Shown here piece after piece: positions 32,258 through 41,066 of a stretch of 59,372 nucleotides of DNA; position 1 is the first letter of the stretch, and each line of letters begins with the position of its first letter. The DNA is from CAYLNM01 sp964385045. GTDB taxonomy: Bacteria; Planctomycetota; Phycisphaerae; Phycisphaerales; SM1A02. A model generated the notes under the pieces. That model was not told the DNA's origin. It saw only the letters and a program-made list of their open reading frames with translations, and ran no database searches. The stretch spans positions 1 through 59,372 of the forward strand of contig CAYLNM010000007.1 in the NCBI GenBank assembly GCA_964385045.1. Reading direction: 5' to 3'. The translations under genes were made by a program, and so were the position numbers.

Positions 32258-33495
32258 TGCCGCGACGACTCCTCGCTCCCGCGGCCGTCGCCGCGGCCGG
32301 CCTGCTCGGGGCGTCGCTGGCGGCGGGCCCCGCCGCGGCGGAGACCCTCCTCGTCGCCCCGCACGCGGTCATGCCCGACGGCTCGCTCCGCGACGACGTG
32401 GCGGTGGTGATCGGTGACGACGGCGTGATCGACCGCGTGCTCGACGCGGACGAGGTCGCCGGCCGCGACGACGTGCGGCGGCTGCCGGAGGGCAGCGTGC
32501 TGAGTCCGGGCCTGATCGACCTCGCGAGCTTCGCCGGCGTGTGGCAGGCCAACGCCAGCACCGGCGACTCGATCGACCCGACGCCGTCGGTGGTGGACGC
32601 CTTCGATCCCGGCGCCCCCGGCGTGCGGGCGGCCCTCGAGGCCGGCATCACCGCGCTGATGCTCGCGCCGTCGATGAACGGCCTCGTGGACGGCGCCTGC
32701 GCGACCGTCCGCACCGCCCCCGGCCGCGACGGTTCGCACGTCCTGAACCCCGAGTGCGCCCTGGCGATGACGATGGGCGAGCCCGCCTTCGGCACCGCCC
32801 TCGGCCCCTTCAGCCGCGGCGGGGCGATGCCGCTGCTCCGGCGCACGCTGTCCGAGGCCGAGGATCGCGGTGCCGCCGACACCCGGCTCGGCCGCGTGGT
32901 CCGCGGCGAGCTGCCGGTGGTCGCCCTCGTGAGCGAGCCGGAGGACGCCAGCGCCATGCTCCGACTGCTCGGCCGCCACGACGTGGTGCCGACGCTCGTG
33001 CACACCGTCGACGCGATCGACGTCGCGGGCGAGGTGGGCGACCGCGGGGCCGCGATGATCGTCGGGCCCTACGCGGTCGACGCGGAGCGCCGCGTGCTCG
33101 CGGGTGCCGCCGCCCTCCACGAGGCCGGCGCGACCGTCGCCTTCCGCTCCGGCCTGCCGGGCACGGGGGCCGACCGCCTGCGAATGACCGCCGCCCTCGC
33201 GGTGCGCCATGGTCTGGGCCCCGAGGCGGCCCGCCGCGGGCTCACCGCCGCCGCGGCCGAGATCGCCGGCGTGGCCGACCGCGTGGGCGCGATCGAGCCG
33301 GGCCGCCACGCCGACCTCGTCGTCTTCAGCGGCGACCCGCTGCGACTGGACAGCCGCGTCCTCGAGGTGCACGTCGACGGGCGCGTCGCCCATCGCCATC
33401 CGACCACCGGGGTGGGCCACGCGGGCCACGCCCACGGGGCCGAGCACCACGGCCACCACGACCACCACGGGGCCGCCGCCGCGGACGCCGGCTGA
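32257..33495 (+). CDS. Secreted amidohydrolase-like protein 2 (no metal ligands)
   Basis: 412 residues, with signal peptide MPRRLLAPAAVAAAGLLGASLAAGPAAA. The family frame is clear (LSPGLIDLASFAGVW at the barrel entry; ADLVVFSGDPLRLDSRVLEVHVDGRV at the end), yet both histidines of HxH are missing (LAS) and no TDG motif remains. The C-terminal 20 residues form a histidine-rich tail (GHAHGAEHHGHHDHHG), which might bind Zn, Ni or Cu. Overlaps gene 1 by one base; 76 bases separate it from gene 3. A pseudoenzyme by sequence. Confidence 0.82.
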   Translation: MPRRLLAPAAVAAAGLLGASLAAGPAAAETLLVAPHAVMPDGSLRDDVAVVIGDDGVIDRVLDADEVAGRDDVRRLPEGSVLSPGLIDLASFAGVWQANASTGDSIDPTPSVVDAFDPGAPGVRAALEAGITALMLAPSMNGLVDGACATVRTAPGRDGSHVLNPECALAMTMGEPAFGTALGPFSRGGAMPLLRRTLSEAEDRGAADTRLGRVVRGELPVVALVSEPEDASAMLRLLGRHDVVPTLVHTVDAIDVAGEVGDRGAAMIVGPYAVDAERRVLAGAAALHEAGATVAFRSGLPGTGADRLRMTAALAVRHGLGPEAARRGLTAAAAEIAGVADRVGAIEPGRHADLVVFSGDPLRLDSRVLEVHVDGRVAHRHPTTGVGHAGHAHGAEHHGHHDHHGAAAADAG

Positions 33496-33571
33496 CGCCC
33501 GCGGACGCTCGACCCCCGACCCCCTTCCGACCTCACCGGCTCGTCACCGAACCTCCACCGGGAGCCCGACG

Positions 33572-35149
33572 ATGTCCAGACTCCTCCGATCACGCACCCT
33601 GCACGTCGCTCTGACCGCGGTCGCGGCCCTCGCGCTCGGCCGCGGTGCCGCCGCGTGCGGCGCCTGCGCCGCCGACGGCGCGGCCGATGCCGCCACCACC
33701 GACGAGTCGGCCGCGGTCACCGCGATCGTCGCCGACGCCGTCCACGTGGGCGACGGCACCGTGCTCGAGGACGGCGTGGTCGTCATCGAGGACGGCCGCA
33801 TCGTCTCGGCCGTGGCCGGCGGGGCCGTGCCCGCGGGCGCGACCGTCGTTCGGCTCGAGTCGGCCCACGTGACGCCGGGCCTCGTCGACGCCAACGCCCG
33901 GCTCGAGGCCCGCGACCTGGTGGCCGCCAACGCCCGCGCCGCGGGCCGCTCGCCCCTCGTGGACCTGCTGACCTGCTCGATCCACGGCGAGGCCGACCCG
34001 TGCTCCTGCTTCGGGCCCGAGCTGTGCCGCCTCTCGGCGTCGCACGTGGACATCGAGGCCCAGGACCTGATCTGCCCGCTCTGCGGCTTCCCCGGTCCGG
34101 CCGACATCGGCGACCTGATCTCGGGCGTGGACCGAGGCGGTCCCTCGCCGACCGAGTCGAGCTCGGAGGTCGTGCCGCACACGTGGGTCGCCGACAGCCT
34201 GAACCTGCGCTCGGCCGACCTCGAGCGGCTCGCGGCCGAGGGCGTGACCACCGTGTACGCCTCGCCCGACAACGCGGCCGTGATCGGTCCCCGCGGCGCC
34301 GTCGTCCGCACCGCCGGCCCCATCTCCGAGCGGCTCGTGCGCGAGGCCGCGGACGTGCACGCGGTGCTGGGCAGCGACTCGTTCCGCGTCGGGGGCGGCA
34401 ACGCACCGCCGTTCCGGTCCTTCGTCAGCGTGAACACCCGCCGTCCCGGCAGCCGCATGGGCGTGGCGTGGGTCTTCCGCAAGGCGATGCACGACACGAT
34501 CAACCACTCCAAGGGCCACCCGATCGGCGGCGCGGACACGCCGCCCCGCGAGGCCCTGCCGGTCCTGCAGGACGTCCTCGAGGGCGAGGTCCCGCTTCGC
34601 TTCGCCGCCCGCAGCCAGCGCGACATCGAGAAGGCGTTCCGCCTCTCGAGCGAGTTCGGGCTGCGGTTCACGCTGGTGGAGGCGATCGAGGCCCACACCA
34701 CCCTCGAGCCGCTCGAGGCCTCCGGCACCCGGGTCGTCTTCGGCCCGATCTCGATGGAGCGGGGCGGTTGGCAGAACGAGGCCGACACCCGCTTCACGAC
34801 GTTCCTCGACCTGGTGCGGGCCGGCATCCCGACCGCTCTCAGCGCGATGGATCGCCGCGAGGAGGACGGCCTCGCCCGGCAGGCGATGTACGCGATCAAG
34901 AGCGGCGCGACCCTGCAGGAGGCCCTGCGGGCGGTGACGCTGACCCCGGCGGAGATCCTCGGACTCGAGGACGAGCTCGGGAGCGTCGCGGCCGGCAAGC
35001 GGGCCGACCTCGTCGTCTGGAGCGGCGAGCCGTTCGCGGCCACGTCGCGGCCGGTGATGGTGATGGTCGGCGGCGAGGTCGTCGTCGATCGCCGCGACCC
35101 GTCCGAGCGGTCCGGGGGCGACGGCGCCCGGACGCCCGACGAGATCTGA
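33572..35149 (+). CDS. Secreted Cys-rich amidohydrolase-like protein 3
   Basis: 525 residues from ATG 33572 (GGGAG nine bases before). The N-terminus has a signal peptide ending GRGAAACGACA; the AAAC could be a lipobox, but the match is loose. The barrel entry is VTPGLVDANARLEA, lacking HxH. An insertion at about 130-180 is rich in cysteine: LLTCSIHGEADPCSCF, GPELCRL, and LICPLCGFPG, i.e. several C-x-C and C-x-x-C spacings able to bind metal or form disulphides. The C-terminal beta domain is normal (GKRADLVVWSGEPF). Likely an exported non-canonical member. A 142-base gap with a hairpin separates it from gene 4. Confidence 0.82.
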   Translation: MSRLLRSRTLHVALTAVAALALGRGAAACGACAADGAADAATTDESAAVTAIVADAVHVGDGTVLEDGVVVIEDGRIVSAVAGGAVPAGATVVRLESAHVTPGLVDANARLEARDLVAANARAAGRSPLVDLLTCSIHGEADPCSCFGPELCRLSASHVDIEAQDLICPLCGFPGPADIGDLISGVDRGGPSPTESSSEVVPHTWVADSLNLRSADLERLAAEGVTTVYASPDNAAVIGPRGAVVRTAGPISERLVREAADVHAVLGSDSFRVGGGNAPPFRSFVSVNTRRPGSRMGVAWVFRKAMHDTINHSKGHPIGGADTPPREALPVLQDVLEGEVPLRFAARSQRDIEKAFRLSSEFGLRFTLVEAIEAHTTLEPLEASGTRVVFGPISMERGGWQNEADTRFTTFLDLVRAGIPTALSAMDRREEDGLARQAMYAIKSGATLQEALRAVTLTPAEILGLEDELGSVAAGKRADLVVWSGEPFAATSRPVMVMVGGEVVVDRRDPSERSGGDGARTPDEI

Positions 35150-35196
35150 TCCCCGCGCCGGCCCGGGCCCACGCGGCCCGGCCCCGGCGAGACCGC

Positions 35197-35230
35197 GTCC
35201 CGCCCCGCCGCGCCCCGGCGCGGGCGGGAC
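35197..35230 (+). terminator. Hairpin inside the amidohydrolase array
   Basis: 9-bp perfect outer stem (35197-35205 with 35222-35230) with a GC-rich inner part that can pair further. It lies between genes 3 and 4 and might attenuate or end transcription, splitting the array into two transcripts. Confidence 0.5.
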
Positions 35231-35291
35231 CCACGACCCCGGCGGCCCGCGGGCCGCGTGCCCCCACGAGTCCGGGCGGAGCAACGACGAG

Positions 35292-36776
35292 ATGACACGA
35301 CGGCGACCCCACCGGTTCCCCGGCCTGCGAGCGGCGGCCACCGCGCTGCTGGCCCTGGCGCCCCTCGCCACGATCGCGGCCCCGGCCGGGAGCGCCCACG
35401 CGGGCGCCGCGGCCGAGCCGCCGGACCGGCTGGCCCTCACGGGGGCCCGCATCATCCCGGTGGTGGGCGACGAGATCGCCTCCGGCACCGTGCTCATCGA
35501 GCACGGCCGCATCACCGCGGTGGGCGAGGACGTCGAGCTGCCGTTCGACGCGATGGAGATCGATCTCACCGGGAAGACCGTCTTCCCGGGCATGATCCAT
35601 CCGCACTCGCCGGACGGGCTCGACATCGCCAACGAGACCCTGCCCGTCGCGCCGTTCCTCGACGTCTACGACGCGATCGACCCGTCGCGCTCGTTCTTCG
35701 AGAACAGCCTGCGCGACGGCGTCACGACCGTGCACGTGATGCAGGGCAACAACACGGTGATCGGCGGCGTCAGCCGCGTGGTCCGTCCGATCGGCCTGAG
35801 CGTCGACGAGATGACGGTCGCCGGCGACGTCGCCCTCAAGCTCGCCACGAGCCCCCGCCGCGGCTACGGCCGCATGCGGCAGATGGCCGAGCTCCGCGAG
35901 GCCTTCCGCGGCCTCGAGGACGAGCGGGAGCGCCTGCCGGAGCGGGTCTACGAGCAGTACATGCAGGAGCAGGGCGAGGAGGTCCTCGTCGGGCCCGAGG
36001 AGGCCCGCGAGCGCGGCCGCTCGCTCGTCCGCGACGAGGACTGGCCGGACCGATACCGGAACCTGATGCGGCTCGTCCGCGGCGACCTCGGCGGCTGGAT
36101 CCACGCCGGGGCGGCGATGGACGTCGAGCCGGCGATCGAGATCGCCCGCGAGCAGGGGTTCCTCGACCAGGCCGTCTTCGTGCTCGGCCCGACGTCGTAC
36201 AAGGCCCTGCGGCCGCTGCGGCTCGCCGATCGGCCGGTCATCCTGCCCGGCAACCTGTACCACCGCGAGCGCGACCCGATGACGGGCGAGCTCGAGGAGG
36301 TCTTCCTGCCGCTGGAGATGCACCGGGCCGGCATCGAGTTCTCGCTCGTGCCCGCCGGCGGCAGCTCGATGGCCGAGCGGTACCTCAACTACCTCGCCGC
36401 GGTCTGCGTCCGCGAGGGGCTGCCGCGGCAGGCGGCCCTCGAGGCGATCACGATCAACCCCGCCCGGGCCATCGGCCTCGCGGACCGGCTCGGCTCGATC
36501 GAGGAGGGCAAGATCGCCAACCTCGTGGTGTTCAGCGGCGACCCGCTGGACTTCGACTCGTGGGTCGAGCACGTCTTCGTCGACGGCATCCACGCGTACG
36601 ACCGCTCGACCGACCCGCGGCTCGAGGAGCTCCTGAAGCTCGAGACCGCCGCGGCGGAGCGGGAGATGGCGGCGGCCGCGGCCGCCGACGACGCGGGTGA
36701 CGCGGGCGGCGCGAGCGACGCGGACGAGGGCGACGGCGAGGCCGGTGCCGAGGGCGACGACGGAGCCGACGGATGA
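35292..36776 (+). CDS. Secreted amidohydrolase-like protein 4 (metal site altered)
   Basis: 494 residues; signal peptide (LRAAATALLALAPLATIAAPAGSAHA). The barrel entry reads VFPGMIHPHSPDGL: one histidine of the HxH remains (HSP) and the preceding Asp is His. A later IHAGAAMDVEPAIEIA segment retains the histidine used by active relatives, but the TDG aspartate is replaced (LVPAGGSSM). A charged helical insertion (EDERERLPERVYEQYMQEQGEE) and an acidic Ala/Asp/Glu tail are unusual. Stop overlaps the start of gene 5 (ATGA), so the two are translationally coupled. Confidence 0.82.
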   Translation: MTRRRPHRFPGLRAAATALLALAPLATIAAPAGSAHAGAAAEPPDRLALTGARIIPVVGDEIASGTVLIEHGRITAVGEDVELPFDAMEIDLTGKTVFPGMIHPHSPDGLDIANETLPVAPFLDVYDAIDPSRSFFENSLRDGVTTVHVMQGNNTVIGGVSRVVRPIGLSVDEMTVAGDVALKLATSPRRGYGRMRQMAELREAFRGLEDERERLPERVYEQYMQEQGEEVLVGPEEARERGRSLVRDEDWPDRYRNLMRLVRGDLGGWIHAGAAMDVEPAIEIAREQGFLDQAVFVLGPTSYKALRPLRLADRPVILPGNLYHRERDPMTGELEEVFLPLEMHRAGIEFSLVPAGGSSMAERYLNYLAAVCVREGLPRQAALEAITINPARAIGLADRLGSIEEGKIANLVVFSGDPLDFDSWVEHVFVDGIHAYDRSTDPRLEELLKLETAAAEREMAAAAAADDAGDAGGASDADEGDGEAGAEGDDGADG

Positions 36777-39634
36777 CGCATCGATCCCGCACGGGACGCA
36801 CCCGCGGGCTCGGCCGGATCGCCGCCGCGGCGATGGTCGCGGCCACCGCCGCGATCGCCGGGGCCCTGGCTCCGGCCGCGGCGGCGGGCGTCCGCGACGA
36901 CCACGGCGGCGGGCCGTCCTTCGCGATCCGCGCCGGACGCGTGATGCCGGTGGCCGAGCGGCTGCCCCACGTGATCGAGGACGCGGTCATCGTGATCCGC
37001 GACGGCCGCGTGGCCGACGTCGGCCCGGCGGCCGACGTCGCGGTGCCCCGCGACCTCGCGCTGGTCGAGATGCCCGACGCCGTGATCACGCCCGGCTTCG
37101 TGGCCGCCTCCACGAGCGAGGCGGGCCGCCACGCGGGCGACGAGTCGATCGGCGCGGGCTACCTCGCGGCCGACACCTTCGATCCCTACGACGACGATCC
37201 CGAGCGGCTCGGCTCGGGCGTGACCACGCTGCACCTGAACCCCGGCTGGCACCGGCTGGTCTCGGGGCAGGGGGCCATCGCCCGTCTCGCCGGCCCCGGC
37301 CGCGCCGAGGTCATGCGGCGAACGAGCGACCTGACGATCAACCTCGGCCCGGCGGCGACCAGTCCGCCGCCGAAGGTCGAGCTCGTGATCCCGCCGTCGC
37401 CCGACCGCGAGATCGTGCCCGCGATGCCGCAGCGCCCGGGCTCGCGCATGACGCAGTTCCTCGGCCTCAAGGAGGCCATCGCCGCCGCCACCGGCGGCGA
37501 GCCCCGGAACGTCGTCGGCGACTACGACCTCCACGTCGACGCCCTCCGCGAGGCGTGGGAGGCCGAGCGGCCGCTCCGCATCCAGGCCCAGCGGGCGGCG
37601 GACCTCGCGGCGGCGGTGGCGTTCTTCGCCCAGACGGAGCGGCCCGGCTACTTCGTCGGGGGGGCGGAGGCGGCCGAGGTCGCGGCCCGCATCGCCGAGA
37701 GCGGCCTGCCCCTCGTCTACACCATCGACGTCGCGCTCCGCTCGCCCGGCGGCGACCTCGGTCCCGACCCCAACCGCGTCGAGCGGACGGTCGAGGATCT
37801 CGAGCGGTTCGCGGGCGTGGAGCGGCTCGCCCTCGCGCTGGCCGACGGCGCGCCGCTGGCCGACCTGCGACTCGCCGCCGCCATGGCCCGCCGCAGCGGC
37901 CTCTCCGAGGAGCGGCTGCTCGCCGCGATCACCCGCGTGCCGGCCGAGATCCTCGGCCTCGGCGGCGAGGTCGGGAGCCTCGCGCCGGGCCACCGTGCGG
38001 ACCTGCTGGTGATGAACGGCCACCCGCTCGAGACGACCACCACCGTGCAGCGGGTGTACGTCGACGGCCGGCTCGCCCACGCCGCGCCGGAGTCGGCGGG
38101 CACTCTTGTCGTGCGGGCCGGCACCGTGTGGCTGGGCCCGGGCGAGTGGATCGAGCACGGCGAGGTGCTCGTCGAGGACGGCGTGATCGTCGAGGTCGGC
38201 CGGCGCGTCGCCCGGCCGCCGCACGCCCGCGTCGTCGACGCCGGGCCGGACGCCTTCCTCAGCCCCGGCCTCATCGACGCCCACGGCCACCTCGGCCTCG
38301 GCGGCGACGGCTCGGCCGCGGCCCCGAACCTCTCGCTCTCCCGCCTCATCGGCATGCCCGACCTGCCGGAGCTGCGGACCGCGGCCGCCGGCGTCACGTC
38401 GGTGATGCTCGCCCCGCAGTCCTTCAACCGCCAGGGCAGCCGCGTGGCCGCGATCAAGACGGCCGGCGCCAGCCGCCCGGCCCGCGTCACCGAGGACATC
38501 GCCGCGGTCGCGTTCGCGGTCGGCGACACCGAGGACCCGCGCACGGTCCCGCAGCGGCTGCGCCAGCGGCTGAAGCAGGGCGAGGCGTACGTCCAGACCT
38601 GGGCCGAGTACGAGCAGGCCCTCGCCGAGTGGGAGGAGCAGGCCCGGAAGGGGCAGATCGACGAGGACGCCGAGGCGGAGGTCGAGCAGACCACCGAGGA
38701 GGCGGCCGAGACCGATCCCATCACCGGCACCTGGACCGCGACCCTCACCGGCGGTCCGCTGCCCGAGCCGCAGACCGGCGTGCTCGCGATGCGGCTCGAC
38801 GGCACGACCATCGACGCCCGCATCATCGAGCCGGCGATCCCGACCGAGGTCCGCATCAGCGGCGTGCTCGACGGCACCACCGTTCGCGGCAGCATCGATC
38901 TCGACACCGGCGGCATGGGCACCCCGACCTTCGAGGGCTCGATCGCCGAGGACGGCCTGATCCGCGGCACCGCGGGCATCTCGGGCGTGGTCGAGGTCCA
39001 GTTCGAGCTGCGGCGCACCAGCGCCGAGGCGGTGGAGTTCAGCGTCACCCGCACCCGCCGGACCACCGGCCCGGGCGGACGGCCGCTGCCGCCGGAGGTG
39101 AACGAGTCGCTCGAGCCGCTGCGGGCCCTGCTCGAGAAGCGGGCGGTCGCGCTGGTCGAGGTCGGCACCCCGGCCGGCATCGACGCGGTGCTCGAGGTCT
39201 TCCGCGACGAGTACGAGCTCCCGCTGGTGCTGCTCGGAGCCGAGGAGGCCCGCCGCCGCGCCGAGCGGCTCGCCGAGCACGACGTCGGCGTGATCGTGCC
39301 GCCGTCGGTGCTTCGCCGCGAGGACGGTCGCCCGTACCACCAGGCCCGGGACCTGACCCGCCGCGACGTCACGATCGCGATGCAGTCCGCCCGCGGCGAC
39401 GGCGCCCGCACCCTGCGGGACGTCGCCACGTTCTCCGTCTCCCGCGGGCTCTCGGCGGAGCGGGCGCTGGCCGCCCTCACCGTCGACGCCGCCCGCCTGT
39501 ACGGCCTGGAGGACCGGATCGGCTCGATCGCCCCCGGGCGCGACGCCGACCTGGTCGTCTTCTCCGGTCATCCCCTCGACGCGGCCACCCGCGTCGAGCG
39601 CGTCTTCGTCAACGGCGAGGAGGTTCGCCCGTGA
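36773..39634 (+). CDS. Tandem double amidohydrolase-like secreted protein 5
   Basis: 953 residues, two complete amidohydrolase-type units in one chain. Unit 1 (~45-435) starts after a signal peptide (IAAAAMVAATAAIAGALAPAAAAG); its barrel entry VITPGFVAASTSEAG has lost all ligands. Unit 2 (~445-953) begins LVVRAGTVWLGPGEWIEHGEV and keeps HxH (LIDAHGHLGLGG) but not the distal TDG. Inside unit 2 a ~110-residue beta-rich insertion starts GTWTATLTGGPLPEP and has repeated VRISGVLDGTTVRG-type strands, suggesting a small barrel or binding domain. Overlaps genes 4 and 6 (ATGA and GTGA). The fusion fixes two paralogues in a 1:1 ratio, which hints at a defined complex. Confidence 0.84.
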   Translation: MTHRSRTGRTRGLGRIAAAAMVAATAAIAGALAPAAAAGVRDDHGGGPSFAIRAGRVMPVAERLPHVIEDAVIVIRDGRVADVGPAADVAVPRDLALVEMPDAVITPGFVAASTSEAGRHAGDESIGAGYLAADTFDPYDDDPERLGSGVTTLHLNPGWHRLVSGQGAIARLAGPGRAEVMRRTSDLTINLGPAATSPPPKVELVIPPSPDREIVPAMPQRPGSRMTQFLGLKEAIAAATGGEPRNVVGDYDLHVDALREAWEAERPLRIQAQRAADLAAAVAFFAQTERPGYFVGGAEAAEVAARIAESGLPLVYTIDVALRSPGGDLGPDPNRVERTVEDLERFAGVERLALALADGAPLADLRLAAAMARRSGLSEERLLAAITRVPAEILGLGGEVGSLAPGHRADLLVMNGHPLETTTTVQRVYVDGRLAHAAPESAGTLVVRAGTVWLGPGEWIEHGEVLVEDGVIVEVGRRVARPPHARVVDAGPDAFLSPGLIDAHGHLGLGGDGSAAAPNLSLSRLIGMPDLPELRTAAAGVTSVMLAPQSFNRQGSRVAAIKTAGASRPARVTEDIAAVAFAVGDTEDPRTVPQRLRQRLKQGEAYVQTWAEYEQALAEWEEQARKGQIDEDAEAEVEQTTEEAAETDPITGTWTATLTGGPLPEPQTGVLAMRLDGTTIDARIIEPAIPTEVRISGVLDGTTVRGSIDLDTGGMGTPTFEGSIAEDGLIRGTAGISGVVEVQFELRRTSAEAVEFSVTRTRRTTGPGGRPLPPEVNESLEPLRALLEKRAVALVEVGTPAGIDAVLEVFRDEYELPLVLLGAEEARRRAERLAEHDVGVIVPPSVLRREDGRPYHQARDLTRRDVTIAMQSARGDGARTLRDVATFSVSRGLSAERALAALTVDAARLYGLEDRIGSIAPGRDADLVVFSGHPLDAATRVERVFVNGEEVRP

Positions 39635-41040
39635 ACGTGAACGCCGAGTTCGCCCGTCGCATCGCCGCCCCCGTGGTGGCCGCCGCCCTGACGCTGGGCC
39701 TCGCGCCAGCCGCCGGCGCGGCGCCCGTCGCCGCCGCCGATGCGGCGCCCGCCGCCCCGTCCCCGGCCACCGCCACCGCCACCGCCACTGACGCGGCGTC
39801 CGCGCGGGCCGGCACCGGAGCCGGCGCCGCCGCCACGGCCCGCACCGTCGAGGCCGAGGCCGAGGAGGCCGTCGTCCGCGCCTTCCGCGTGGGCAAGGTC
39901 GTCACCATGGACGGCGAGGACCGCGTCATCAACAACGCGGTGGTCGTCACCCGCGGCCGGCTCATCGCCGCGGTCGGCCGGGCCTCGGAGGTCGAGATCC
40001 CCGAGGACGCCGAGGTCGTCGAGATGCCCGATGCGTGGCTGGTCCCCGGCCTCGTCGAGGGGCACAACCACACCGCGGCCTCCGGCGGCGACCTGCACGA
40101 CTACGTCTACCTCACCAACCCGGGCCTGCGGACCCTCGACTCGGTCGACCCGCAGGCCGGCCGCGAGCTCGCCCACGCCGGCGGCGTGACCACGGCGCTG
40201 CTGATCCCCGGCTCCGGCACCAACATGAGCGGCTTCGGCACGGTCCTGAAGTTCCACGGCGACACCGTCGAGGAGTCGGTGCTCAAGTTCCCCGCCTCGA
40301 TCAAGATCGCCCAGGCGGGCAACCCCGAGCGGTACTGGTGGCGGGTCGGCCGCACGTTCATGAACTACAACACGCGGCAGACGATGGTGCAGGCCCTCGA
40401 GTACCACCAGGCCTGGACCGCGTACGAGAACGGCGAGCGGGAGACCGCTCCCGCGTACGACCCGACGTACCACGACTTCCGCGCCCTGTACTCCCGCGAG
40501 TACGTGGCGTCGGTGCACACGCAGGCCTTCCAGGTCGTGATGACGACGATCGACATGCTCGCCGACCGGCTCGAGATCCGGACGGTGCTGTCGCACTCGA
40601 CGTTCGACGGCTTCAAGACCGCCCCCCTCGTCCTGGAGCAGGGCGAGGAGAACGTCATGACCAACAACGGTCCGCGGCAGTTCCACTTCGACCGCGCCGA
40701 GCGGCGGGTGTGGGGCAACGCGGCCCGCTGGTGGCAGGGCGGCGTCCGCAAGCTCGCCATCAACACCGACGGTCCCGTGATCCCGCAGGAGGAGCTCAGC
40801 TACCAGGCCGCGATGGCGGTGTGGTACGGCTGGTCGCCCTACGAGGCCCTCCGCGGCGTGACCGCGACCCCGGCCGAGACCCTGATGGTCGACGACAAGG
40901 TCGGCTCGATCGAGGTCGGCAAGCACGCCGACTTCGGCCTCTGGGCCGGCGACCCGCTCGACCCGCGCTCGACCTGCTGGATGACCGTCATCAACGGCGA
41001 CATCGTCCGCGACGCCCGGGAGGGCGTGCGGCGCTTCTGA
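39631..41040 (+). CDS. Secreted amidohydrolase 6 with complete metal site
   Basis: 469 residues from GTG 39631, which overlaps the previous stop (GTGA) and has GAGGAGG nine bases before. Signal peptide FARRIAAPVVAAALTLGLAPAAGA. This is the only member of the array with all recognisable ligands of an imidazolonepropionase-like amidohydrolase: H145 and H147 (VEGHNHTA), H296 (VHTQAF), H322 (LSHSTF) and D380 (NTDGPVIP). It should therefore be a binuclear or mononuclear metal hydrolase acting on a cyclic amide, peptide or similar C-N bond outside the cytoplasm. Substrate cannot be inferred. The neighbours look like inactive versions of it. Confidence 0.88.
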   Translation: MNVNAEFARRIAAPVVAAALTLGLAPAAGAAPVAAADAAPAAPSPATATATATDAASARAGTGAGAAATARTVEAEAEEAVVRAFRVGKVVTMDGEDRVINNAVVVTRGRLIAAVGRASEVEIPEDAEVVEMPDAWLVPGLVEGHNHTAASGGDLHDYVYLTNPGLRTLDSVDPQAGRELAHAGGVTTALLIPGSGTNMSGFGTVLKFHGDTVEESVLKFPASIKIAQAGNPERYWWRVGRTFMNYNTRQTMVQALEYHQAWTAYENGERETAPAYDPTYHDFRALYSREYVASVHTQAFQVVMTTIDMLADRLEIRTVLSHSTFDGFKTAPLVLEQGEENVMTNNGPRQFHFDRAERRVWGNAARWWQGGVRKLAINTDGPVIPQEELSYQAAMAVWYGWSPYEALRGVTATPAETLMVDDKVGSIEVGKHADFGLWAGDPLDPRSTCWMTVINGDIVRDAREGVRRF

Positions 41041-41066
41041 TCCCTCCCCTCGGGAATCCGCTTCCG

